A DNA stretch of 19,589 nt from Christensenella sp. UBA7102. Lineage in GTDB: Bacteria > Bacillota > Clostridia > Christensenellales > UBA1750. Of the stretch, positions 6,805-13,233 are shown one piece after another; the stretch's first letter is position 1, and each line of letters opens with the position of its first letter. The stretch spans positions 1 through 19,589 of the forward strand of contig DKYK01000025.1 in the NCBI GenBank assembly GCA_002492415.1, written 5' to 3'. The translations under genes were made by a program, and so were the position numbers. The notes under the pieces were generated by a model. The model did not search any database. It was not told where the DNA came from and worked only from the letters and a program-made list of their open reading frames with translations.

Positions 6805-8313
6805 TTATCGCGCGGCCTGGAAAGCTTCCATGACGCGGGCCTGCATGTCGTCGTTGACGCGGTCGCCGCCGTGGGTGCGGCTGTTGAGGAAGTGAATGCA
6901 GAACTGACCGTCAAAGTTATTGGTGGTGATTTTCTCGCCGCCGTGAGGCATGCCGTTCATGGCCGCGGCGTAGGTCTCGCCGTCAAAGGTCAGCCAGATG
7001 GCGCGCGCCGACCAGGTGGGCGTGCCGAAAATATCAAAGTAGATGGCGGAATCCTCCGCGGTGTAGGGCTCGGCGTCCAGGTGGTTCCCGCCGCCGTAGC
7101 GGGCGCAGGTGAAGGAGCGGCCCGTCAGCACGTCGGTGACGGTGAAGGTCTGCCCGCGCTTGATCAGCGCGTCGATCTTGCCCGACCACCAGTCCTCCAG
7201 GATGACGCCGTTGCGCACCTGCGTGTCCTCCACCGGAATCTCCTCCGTGGGGATGGTCACAGAGCTGCTGTCAGAGCTACCGGAACTGCTGGAACTGCCG
7301 GAGCCGCTGGAACCGCCGGAGCTCGTCTGCGAGGAGGACTTGTTCAGCAGCGTCAGGGTAGCCGCGCCCGCGATGCCGTCGGCGCTCAGGTCGTGATCCT
7401 TCTGGAAGGCGCGCACCGCGGCGGCCGTCGCCGAGCCAAAGAAGCCCGTGGCGTCGGTCTTGAGGTACCCCGCCTGGATGAGCAGCTTCTGCATGGCCTT
7501 GACCGCCTCGCTCTCGTCGCCCTCGCGCAGCACGGAGGAGGACGAGGAGGCGCTGCTGCCGCCCGCCTTCTTTTCCAGCGCGCTGCGCGTTGCCTTGCCC
7601 GCGACGCCGTCCGCAGTCAGCCCCGCGTCCTTCTGGAAGTCCAGCACCGCCTTCTTGGTGGCGGAGCCATAGTACCCCGTCGCGTCGGTGCTCAGGTAGC
7701 CCAGCTGGATGAGCATCTTCTGCAGCGAGGTGACCTCCGCGCCCTCGTCGCCCTTTTGCAGGGAGCCGGAGGAGGACAGGGAGGTGCTGCACGCCGCGGC
7801 CAGCGCGCTGAGCGTCGCCTTGCCCGCGACGCCGTCCGCGGAGATGCCCGCGCTTCTTTGGAAGGCCTTGACGGCCTCGCGCGTGGCGGAGCCAAAGAGC
7901 CCCGTGGCGTCGGCGTCCAGCAGGCCCAGGGAGATGAGCTGCTTCTGCATGGCCTTGACCGCCTCGCCCTCATCGCCCTTGCGCAGCGTGGATGAGGAGG
8001 AAGAGGACGATGACGAAGACGAGGAAGAGGAGGGCGTGCCCGACAGATCCAGGTAGCGCAGCGCGACATAGCCCGTGCGCGAGCCATCCTTGACCTTGGC
8101 CCAGTCGCCGTCCACAGACAGCACCGTGACGGTCTGTCCCTTTTTGACGGTGGACAGCGCGGTGGAGGAAGTGGAGGCCTTCTGGCGCACCATTACGTTC
8201 GCGGTGGCCGTGCCCGAGGCGGACGCGGCCCGGGCCGCAGGCATGCAGCCTGCCAGCGCAGCAAATGCCACCGCTGCGGCGGTCCACCGTTTCCATGCAG
8301 TCAGTCTATTCAA
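6805..8313 (-). CDS. Exported SH3 / triple peptidoglycan-binding protein with unassigned C-terminal domain
   Basis: A 502-residue exported protein that probably binds the cell wall. The start is a TTG at 8313 (MNRLTAWKRW), 8 bases after GGAGG; an in-frame ATG at 8397 lies upstream of the promoter and is rejected. A signal sequence (1-23) ends in LAGC, a good lipobox with Cys23, although ARA-ASA a few residues later would also suit signal peptidase I. Next come a bacterial SH3 domain (about 35-90), a run of 14 serines (95-108), three PG_binding_1 repeats (109-173, 184-247, 261-324) and a Ser/Gly linker (325-352). The C-terminal domain (about 367-502) contains NHLDAEP, MPHGGE and GQFCIHFLNSRTHGG. 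I know of no firm name for it; the HG...GxxCI pattern faintly recalls the L,D-transpeptidase SHGCIR motif. Confidence 0.85.
   Translation of the reverse strand: MNRLTAWKRWTAAAVAFAALAGCMPAARAASASGTATANVMVRQKASTSSTALSTVKKGQTVTVLSVDGDWAKVKDGSRTGYVALRYLDLSGTPSSSSSSSSSSSSSSTLRKGDEGEAVKAMQKQLISLGLLDADATGLFGSATREAVKAFQRSAGISADGVAGKATLSALAAACSTSLSSSGSLQKGDEGAEVTSLQKMLIQLGYLSTDATGYYGSATKKAVLDFQKDAGLTADGVAGKATRSALEKKAGGSSASSSSSVLREGDESEAVKAMQKLLIQAGYLKTDATGFFGSATAAAVRAFQKDHDLSADGIAGAATLTLLNKSSSQTSSGGSSGSGSSSSSGSSDSSSVTIPTEEIPVEDTQVRNGVILEDWWSGKIDALIKRGQTFTVTDVLTGRSFTCARYGGGNHLDAEPYTAEDSAIYFDIFGTPTWSARAIWLTFDGETYAAAMNGMPHGGEKITTNNFDGQFCIHFLNSRTHGGDRVNDDMQARVMEAFQAAR
7342..7989 (-). repeat. Three tandem PG_binding_1 repeats within the coding region
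   Basis: Three repeats of about 65 codons share the pattern GDE.EAVKAMQK.LI..GYL..DATG..GSAT..AV..FQ. Stretches of the first and third copies are nearly identical at the DNA level: 7488-7533 and 7938-7983 differ at only a few bases. This points to duplication within the gene and to a site where recombination could change repeat number. Confidence 0.8.
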
Positions 8314-8365
8314 AATGCGTACCTCCGAGTAAATGGATTGGAGCGTTTTTTCGTTCCGCATACTC

Positions 8366-8394
8366 ATTATATCGGTCGAAACCGCATTTTTCAA
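8366..8394 (-). promoter_or_regulatory. Promoter of the peptidoglycan-binding gene
   Basis: Minus strand TTGAAA, 17 bases, TATAAT: 5 of 6 and 6 of 6 matches to the housekeeping consensus. The start point would fall near 8359, about 46 bases before the TTG start codon, which supports that start over the ATG at 8397. Confidence 0.8.
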
Positions 8395-8430
8395 CAAATT
8401 TGGGAAATATCTACAACTTCGTTACAACTC

Positions 8431-8460
8431 AAAAACAAACGCCCGGAGCTTTGTCCGGGC
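8431..8460 (-). terminator. Terminator after the glycerophosphodiesterase gene
   Basis: GCCCGGA / TCCGGGC stem with a 6-base loop, followed on the minus strand by GTTTGTTTTT, 16 bases after the stop codon of the upstream gene. Confidence 0.85.
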
Positions 8461-8475
8461 GCGGGAGTTGCGGGA

Positions 8476-9204
8476 TCAGGCCTCGTCCACGACGCGGCGG
8501 GCGAGGTCGGGGTAGTTGGTGATCAGCGCGTGGCAGCCCAGCGACAGCAGCCAGCGCATGTTCTTCTCGTCGTTAACCGTCCAGGGGTTGATTTCGATGC
8601 CCGCCTCGATGCAGCGCTTGGCGGCGCCCGGCACCAGCAGCGTCGGCGCGTAGGGGTGGATGGCGTTGGCGTTCAGATGCTTGGCGTAGACGTCGGGGTC
8701 CACCATCGCCTCGGAGTAGAGCAGGCCGACGCGGCAGCCGGGGTCGGCCACGCGAGCCAGCACGAGGGAATAGTGGTTGAAGGAGGAATAGATCACGCGG
8801 TCCTGCAGGCCGTAGGCGCGCACCATCTGCACCGTGAGCCCCTCGATGCCGGGGTAGAGGTTGTCGGTGGTCTTGATCTCAATGTTGAGCGTCATTTCGT
8901 TGGTGGTGAGGAACTCCAGCACCTCGGCAAGCTCCGGGATGCGCGCGCCGCGGTAGGCATCCATGCCGTTGCACACGTCCAGCTGTTTGACCTCCTCCAG
9001 CGTCATGTCCGCGATGAACCGATCCACGCCGCCTGTGACCCGCTTTACATTTTCATCGTGCGTCACCACGATGTAACCGTCCTTTGTCAGGTGTACGTCC
9101 AGCTCGATGCCGTCGGCGCGCATCTCTGCCGCCAGGCGGAAGGCCTCCATGGTGTTCTCCGGCGCGTAAGCCGATGCGCCGCGGTGTGCCCAAACCTTTG
9201 CCAT
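8476..9204 (-). CDS. ugpQ: Glycerophosphodiester phosphodiesterase
   Basis: Hydrolyses glycerophosphodiesters (deacylated phospholipid head groups) to glycerol-3-phosphate and an alcohol, with a divalent metal. The protein has 242 residues, typical of the short cytosolic GDPD class, with no signal peptide. Catalytic and metal residues are visible: HRG with His7 and Arg8, PENT with Glu16, GIELDVH with Glu34 and Asp36, His49 in VTHDE, and NIEIK with Glu109 and Lys111. The C-terminal INPWTVND is also typical. It has its own promoter and terminator, so is probably a single-gene unit, divergent from a small membrane-protein gene. The symbol is by family; the true substrate is unknown. Confidence 0.93.
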   Translation of the reverse strand: MAKVWAHRGASAYAPENTMEAFRLAAEMRADGIELDVHLTKDGYIVVTHDENVKRVTGGVDRFIADMTLEEVKQLDVCNGMDAYRGARIPELAEVLEFLTTNEMTLNIEIKTTDNLYPGIEGLTVQMVRAYGLQDRVIYSSFNHYSLVLARVADPGCRVGLLYSEAMVDPDVYAKHLNANAIHPYAPTLLVPGAAKRCIEAGIEINPWTVNDEKNMRWLLSLGCHALITNYPDLARRVVDEA

Positions 9205-9252
9205 AAAAAATCACGCTCCCTGTCTTGTCCCTTTGGTGAATTTCGTTCTTTT

Positions 9253-9281
9253 ATTGTAGCACACTTCTGGTAAAATGTATA
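9253..9281 (-). promoter_or_regulatory. Promoter of the glycerophosphodiesterase gene
   Basis: Minus strand TATACA, 17 bases, TACAAT with TGC before it (extended -10). It lies about 50 bases before the ATG. It overlaps the upstream part of the opposing promoter at 9288-9296, so the two divergent genes could interfere or be co-regulated. Confidence 0.5.
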
Positions 9282-9287
9282 GGGAGA

Positions 9288-9296
9288 TGGTATAAT
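9288..9296 (+). promoter_or_regulatory. Extended -10 promoter of the small membrane-protein gene
   Basis: TGGTATAAT, a perfect -10 with the TGn extension and no good -35 at 17 bases. It is about 40 bases before the ATG at 9337. Confidence 0.55.
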
Positions 9297-9336
9297 GATG
9301 TCGGCTCAAAAGAATTTTGTAGGAGGAAGTTGTCCC

Positions 9337-9852
9337 ATGACCAAACAAGTCAAGCCCAAACAGACGCCGGAGCAGAGCTACAGCGTTGCGCGCGGTAATC
9401 TTTTGCTGGTGGCGATCTGCACCGCCGTCAATCTGTTGCTGCTGATCCTGGAGTCCAGCACACAGTTCCTGTTTTCCGCCGCCTTCCCCAGCCTTGCCTA
9501 CCTGCTGGGCGACGTGCTCAGCGCGCAGACCGGTCTTGCAACCTTCCGCATCGCCGCGCTGATGCTCGGCGCGGCAGATATTCTGCTCTACCTGCTGTGC
9601 TGGATCTTCTCCAAGAAGCACCGGGGCTTCATGATCGCGGCGCTGGTGCTGTTCGCGCTGGACTGCGTGGTATTCCTCAGCGAGTTTGTGCTGCTGGAGA
9701 TGAACGCATCCTTCGTGCTGGACGTCTTCTTCCACGCCTGGGTGCTGTGGGCGCTGATCTCCGGCGTGCGCGCGGCGGCGGGATTGAGAAAACTGGAGCG
9801 CGCGCAGACGGGGACCCTGCCCGAGAACCAGGAACCGCCCGCGCAGGCGTAA
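9337..9852 (+). CDS. Hypothetical membrane protein, four predicted helices
   Basis: An unrecognised 171-residue protein. A polar N-terminal tail of about 20 residues (MTKQVKPKQTPEQSYS) is followed by four hydrophobic segments, roughly 21-40, 66-87 (with a short weakly hydrophobic stretch before it), 96-115 and 122-145, then a polar tail with acidic residues and prolines. The start at 9337 is set by AGGAGG 8 bases upstream; an ATG 14 codons earlier lies over the promoter. No enzyme motif is visible. It appears to be a single gene, since the next promoter begins 18 bases after its stop. No terminator is seen at its end, so read-through into the T-box leader is possible. Confidence 0.75.
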   Translation: MTKQVKPKQTPEQSYSVARGNLLLVAICTAVNLLLLILESSTQFLFSAAFPSLAYLLGDVLSAQTGLATFRIAALMLGAADILLYLLCWIFSKKHRGFMIAALVLFALDCVVFLSEFVLLEMNASFVLDVFFHAWVLWALISGVRAAAGLRKLERAQTGTLPENQEPPAQA

Positions 9853-9869
9853 AAATTCCCCCACGCGCG

Positions 9870-9898
9870 TTGACAAACGGAGAAAATGTGGGTATAAT
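9870..9898 (+). promoter_or_regulatory. Perfect consensus promoter of the Tyr T-box operon
   Basis: TTGACA, 17 bases, TATAAT, a full match to the housekeeping consensus. The transcript should start near 9905 and run straight into the T-box leader. Strong, presumably constant initiation with control at the leader is the usual T-box design. Confidence 0.9.
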
Positions 9899-9904
9899 AC
9901 GCCT

Positions 9905-10183
9905 AAAGGTCATGATGGGAACAAGTAGCCCCGCGTGCGGTTCGCCCAAGAGAGCTCCGGGCAGGTGGAACGGAGCGCGAACACACGGTGTGCGAATACC
10001 TCCCCGAACCGCTTCGCAAAAGGCGCGCAGCCGAGTAGTAAAAGACGGACGCCCCCGTTATCTTGGGCAGGGCAGGATGATGGTCCTGCCGCAAAGGCCG
10101 GTCTTCCGGCGAAAAGAAGTGGTACCGCGGTCAAAACGCCGCCTTCTCAAAGCTTGTGAGAGGGCGGCTTTCCTGTTATTTTT
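9905..10183 (+). promoter_or_regulatory. T-box leader, tyrosine type (specifier UAC)
   Basis: A leader of about 280 bases that should sense uncharged tRNA-Tyr and switch between antitermination and termination. Stem I: AGTA of the specifier-loop motif at 9924-9927, arms GTTCGC (9940-9945) / GCGAAC (9977-9982) and GCTCCG (9954-9959) / CGGAGC (9971-9976), with the conserved AGAGAG bulge and GGTGGAA loop. The opposite side of the specifier loop reads GAA-TAC at 9994-9999, giving UAC, a tyrosine codon. Further hairpins lie at 10071-10090 and 10097-10110. The T-box itself, AAGTGGTACCGCGG, is at 10117-10130, and the terminator follows. The specifier fits tyrS as third gene of the operon. It is followed by C where many leaders have A. 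Confidence 0.92.
10138..10183 (+). terminator. Conditional terminator of the T-box leader
   Basis: GCCGCCTTCTCA / TGAGAGGGCGGC, a 12-bp stem with one G-T pair and a 7-base loop, then a T-rich tail ending in TTATTTTT. It starts 8 bases after the T-box sequence and ends 28 bases before the aminotransferase ATG. Confidence 0.88.
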
Positions 10184-10211
10184 GCACAAGCACAGAAAGG
10201 AAGCAGACGAT

Positions 10212-11399
10212 ATGGACATCCAGTATGCAAAGCGCTTTGACGGCATCACCGGCAGCGTCATCCGCGACATCTTTAAGCTGCTGACCAACCCCGACATCAT
10301 CTCCTTTGCGGGCGGCAATCCCGCAAATTCCGCGCTGGAGAGCGACGTGATCTCCGCATTTGCCCAGCAGGTGCTGGCACAGAACGGCACGCAGATCCTG
10401 CAGTACGGCCAAACCGAGGGATACGCCCCGCTGCGCGAATCCGCGGCGGAGTTCTACAAGCGCGTCGGCGTCACCGCCCGCCCCGAGCAGGTGCTGCCCG
10501 TCACGGGCTCGACGCAGGCGCTGGATCTGATCTGCAAGGCGCTGCTCGATCCCGGCGACACCATGCTGGTGGAAAGCCCCACCTTTCTGGGCGCGCTGCA
10601 GACCTTCAACCTCTACCAGGCAAACCTTGTGGCCGTGGACACGGACGAGGAGGGCGTCATCCCCGAGCTGCTGGAGGAGAAGATCAAGGCGCACAACCCC
10701 AAGCTGATCTACCTGATCCCCACCTTCCAGAACCCCACGGGCCGCACGCTGTCGCTCGAGCGCAGAAAGCGCATCGCAAAGATCGTGGAAAAGTACAACG
10801 TCGTGGTCATCGAGGACGACCCCTACCGCGACCTGCGCTACGCCGGTGAGCCGCTGCCCGCCATCAAGGCCTTCGACACCACCGACCGCATCCTGTACTG
10901 CAACAGCTTCTCCAAGATCATCTCGCCCGGCATGCGCGTGGCGGCCATTGTGTGCACCGAGCCCACGCTGATGCGCAAGCTGGTCATCGGCAAGCAGTCC
11001 ACCGACCTGCACACCCCCGCGCTGACCCAGGCCGTCATGGACGCCTACCTGCGCGCCGGCACGCTGGAGGAGCACATCCGCGTCATCTCCGAGAGCTACG
11101 GCAGGCAGATGGCCAAGATGCAGGGCATGCTGGAGACCTTCCCCAAGTCCGTCAAGTACACCCGGCCCGAGGGCGGCATCTTCCTGTGGTGCGAGCTGCC
11201 CGAGGATTTTAACGCCACCGAGCTGCTGACCCAGGCCACGCAAGCGGGCGTCGCCTACATCCCCGGCACCTACTTCTACACCGTCAAGGGCGCGCACCAC
11301 AACACCATGCGCCTCAACTTCTCCAACGCGAGCCTGGAGAACATCGAAAAGGGCATGGGCCGCCTGCGCGATCTGTTCGTGGCGCAGGGGCTGAAATAA
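10212..11399 (+). CDS. PLP-dependent aminotransferase (class I/II, LysN/aromatic-type)
   Basis: A cytosolic fold-type I aminotransferase of 395 residues. Motifs: SFAGGNPA near 31-38, YGQTEGYAPLR (65-75), VTGSTQALDL (97-106), QNPTG (173-177), EDDPY (201-205), and NSFSKIISPGMR with the PLP lysine at Lys235 and phosphate-binding Arg242. NTMRLNFSN near the C terminus holds the carboxylate-binding Arg. The sequence type is that of LysN, 2-aminoadipate and aromatic aminotransferases (MocR-like core without the DNA-binding domain). Its position as first gene behind a Tyr-specific T-box suggests it makes tyrosine from 4-hydroxyphenylpyruvate. That specificity is inferred from the leader, not seen in the protein. 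The start is set by AAAGGA upstream of 10212. Confidence 0.93.
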   Translation: MDIQYAKRFDGITGSVIRDIFKLLTNPDIISFAGGNPANSALESDVISAFAQQVLAQNGTQILQYGQTEGYAPLRESAAEFYKRVGVTARPEQVLPVTGSTQALDLICKALLDPGDTMLVESPTFLGALQTFNLYQANLVAVDTDEEGVIPELLEEKIKAHNPKLIYLIPTFQNPTGRTLSLERRKRIAKIVEKYNVVVIEDDPYRDLRYAGEPLPAIKAFDTTDRILYCNSFSKIISPGMRVAAIVCTEPTLMRKLVIGKQSTDLHTPALTQAVMDAYLRAGTLEEHIRVISESYGRQMAKMQGMLETFPKSVKYTRPEGGIFLWCELPEDFNATELLTQATQAGVAYIPGTYFYTVKGAHHNTMRLNFSNASLENIEKGMGRLRDLFVAQGLK

Positions 11400-11423
11400 G
11401 CCGATAAAAGGAGGTCTTTCGCC

Positions 11424-11885
11424 GTGAACGTAACGCTTAGAAGAGCCACGATGGACGACGCGCAGCTGCTGTGGGACATGCAGCGGAAGTCCTTCCGCGC
11501 CCTCTATGAGCGATATCGCGACGAGAGATCGCCCTATCTGGAACCCATTGAGAGCACGCGGGGGCGCATCGCACAGCCGGAGACGCATTATTACTTGATT
11601 TTGGCAGACGGCGAGCCCGTGGGCGGCATCCGCATCCGCGACTTTGGTGTGGAGAAGGACAAGATACTGGGGCCGCTGTACGTGCTGCCGGAGCGCCGGG
11701 GCCAGGGCATCGCCCAGCGCGCCATCCGCCTTGCCGAGGACATCCACGGCGGGGCAGGGTGGTTTCTGGACACCATCGAGCAGGAAGCGGGCAACTGCCA
11801 TCTCTATGAAAAACTGGGCTACCGCCGCACGGGCGGCAGCCATGCGATCAACGAGCGCATGACGCTTGTGGACTATCAGAAATAA
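11424..11885 (+). CDS. GNAT-family N-acetyltransferase
   Basis: A 153-residue single-domain acetyltransferase that should transfer an acetyl group from acetyl-CoA to an amine. The acetyl-CoA loop is RRGQGIA (residues 91-97) after LYVLPE, and LYEKLGYRRTG near 127-137 is the usual motif B end. The start is GTG at 11424 with GGAGG 9 bases upstream. It lies 24 bases after the aminotransferase and 22 bases before tyrS, so is transcribed with both under the T-box. The substrate is unknown. A link to tyrosine metabolism or to aminoacyl-related detoxification is only suggested by the operon. Confidence 0.88.
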   Translation: MNVTLRRATMDDAQLLWDMQRKSFRALYERYRDERSPYLEPIESTRGRIAQPETHYYLILADGEPVGGIRIRDFGVEKDKILGPLYVLPERRGQGIAQRAIRLAEDIHGGAGWFLDTIEQEAGNCHLYEKLGYRRTGGSHAINERMTLVDYQK

Positions 11886-11907
11886 TTGGATAAGGAGACT
11901 GAATACC

Positions 11908-13134
11908 ATGGCGGACAAGAACGCACTGGACGTGCTGCGCGAGAGAGGCTTTATCGCGCAGACGGTTTACGAGGACGACCTGTACAAGATGCTGCAAAAC
12001 GAGAAGGTGACCTTCTACGTGGGCTTTGACCCCACCGCGGACTCGCTGCACATCGGGCACTACATCCCGATCATGGCCATGGCGCACATGCAGAAGGCCG
12101 GGCATCGCCCCATCGCGCTGATGGGCGGCGGCACGGGCATGATCGGCGACCCCTCCGGCAAGAGCGAGCTGCGCAAGATGCTCACCCGCGAGGAGATCGA
12201 CCACAATGTCGAGTGCATCAAGGCGCAGATGAGCCGGTTCCTCGATTTTTCCGACGGCAAGGCCATCATTGCCAACAACGCCGACTGGCTGCTGAACCTC
12301 AACTACGTGGACTTCCTGCGCGAGGTGGGCGTGCACTTCTCCGTCAACCGCATGCTGACCGCCGAGTGCTACAAGCAGCGGATGGAAAAGGGCCTGACCT
12401 TCCTGGAATTCAACTACATGCTGATGCAGGGCTACGACTTCCTGGAGCTGTTCCGCCGCTACGGCTGCCGCGTGGAGCTGGGCGGCGACGACCAGTGGAG
12501 CAACATACTGGCGGGAGCCGACCTGATCCGCCGCAAGGAGCGCCAGGACGCGTTTGCGGTGACGTTCAAGCTGCTGCTGACGCACGACGGCCGCAAGATG
12601 GGCAAGACCGAGGCGGGCGCGCTGTGGCTCGACCCCAAGAAGACCTCGCCCTACGACTTCTACCAGTACTGGCGCAACGTGGACGACCAGGACGTGGAAA
12701 AGTGCCTGGCGCTGCTGACCTTCCTGCCGATGGACGAGGTGCGGCGCCTGGGCGCGCTGCAGGGCTCTGAGATCAACGAGGCCAAGAAGGTGCTGGCCTA
12801 TGAGGTGACCAAGCTCGTGCACGGACAGGATGAGGCCGAGGCTGCGGCCAAGGCTGCGGACGCGCTGTTCGGCGGCAACGCGCTGGACGGCGCGGTGCCT
12901 ACCACCGAGATCGAGACGCTGGAGGGCAACCGCCGCGTCATCGATCTGATGGTCAAAGCGGGGCTGTGCAAGTCGCTGGGCGAGGGGCGCAGGCTCATCG
13001 CGGGCGGCGGCGTGTACCTCAACGACAAAAAGGTGGAAAACCCCGATCAGGAAGTGAGCGAGGACGACTTCGGCGCGGAGGGCCTGATGCTGCGCAAGGG
13101 CAAGAAGGCACACCATAGAATTCTGATGAAATAA
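11908..13134 (+). CDS. tyrS: Tyrosyl-tRNA synthetase
   Basis: Charges tRNA-Tyr with tyrosine in an ATP-dependent two-step reaction in the cytosol. The protein is 408 residues, the full class Ic form. YVGFDPTADSLHIGH holds the HIGH motif (48-51), GGGTGMIGDPSGK lies at 73-85, LGGDDQWSNI at 191-200 belongs to the tyrosine and ATP site, and the KMSKS equivalent is KMGKT (230-234), common in TyrS. An S4 RNA-binding domain occupies about 343-408. The start at 11908 is set by AAGGAGA. It is the third gene of the T-box operon, consistent with the UAC specifier. A strong terminator follows 35 bases after the stop. Confidence 0.97.
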   Translation: MADKNALDVLRERGFIAQTVYEDDLYKMLQNEKVTFYVGFDPTADSLHIGHYIPIMAMAHMQKAGHRPIALMGGGTGMIGDPSGKSELRKMLTREEIDHNVECIKAQMSRFLDFSDGKAIIANNADWLLNLNYVDFLREVGVHFSVNRMLTAECYKQRMEKGLTFLEFNYMLMQGYDFLELFRRYGCRVELGGDDQWSNILAGADLIRRKERQDAFAVTFKLLLTHDGRKMGKTEAGALWLDPKKTSPYDFYQYWRNVDDQDVEKCLALLTFLPMDEVRRLGALQGSEINEAKKVLAYEVTKLVHGQDEAEAAAKAADALFGGNALDGAVPTTEIETLEGNRRVIDLMVKAGLCKSLGEGRRLIAGGGVYLNDKKVENPDQEVSEDDFGAEGLMLRKGKKAHHRILMK

Positions 13135-13169
13135 CGGCAAACCACGACGGAACTTAACATTGCGGGAGT

Positions 13170-13215
13170 AAAATGAAAGTCGGCGTATAAATATAAGCGC
13201 TGACTTTCATTTTTT
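13170..13215 (+). terminator. Terminator after tyrS, directly ahead of an MFS gene
   Basis: AAAATGAAAGTCGGCG / CGCTGACTTTCATTTT, a 16-bp stem with one G-T pair around a 12-base AT-rich loop, then TTTTTT. Only about 18 bases separate the T-run from the next start codon. The flanking A-run also lets it work in the other direction. Confidence 0.88.
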
Positions 13216-13233
13216 GTGGGGGAATAAACAGAC

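Noticed and set aside
6796..7995. A 399-codon plus-strand frame opposite the PG-binding repeats.
   Set aside because: Its repeats simply mirror the real repeats on the other strand.
8314..8397. Longer N terminus for the wall protein, starting at the ATG at 8397.
   Set aside because: It would precede the signal peptide with 28 residues and lie upstream of the -10 element at 8366; the TTG at 8313 has the ribosome site.
10176..11918. A 580-codon minus-strand frame opposite the aminotransferase and GNAT genes.
   Set aside because: Low-complexity Val/Gln/His-rich product with no family features, antisense to well-defined genes under a T-box.
13182..13201. TATAAA and TATAAG in the tyrS terminator loop as a promoter for the MFS gene.
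   Set aside because: No acceptable -35 at 16-18 bases; the AT-rich bases are the hairpin loop.
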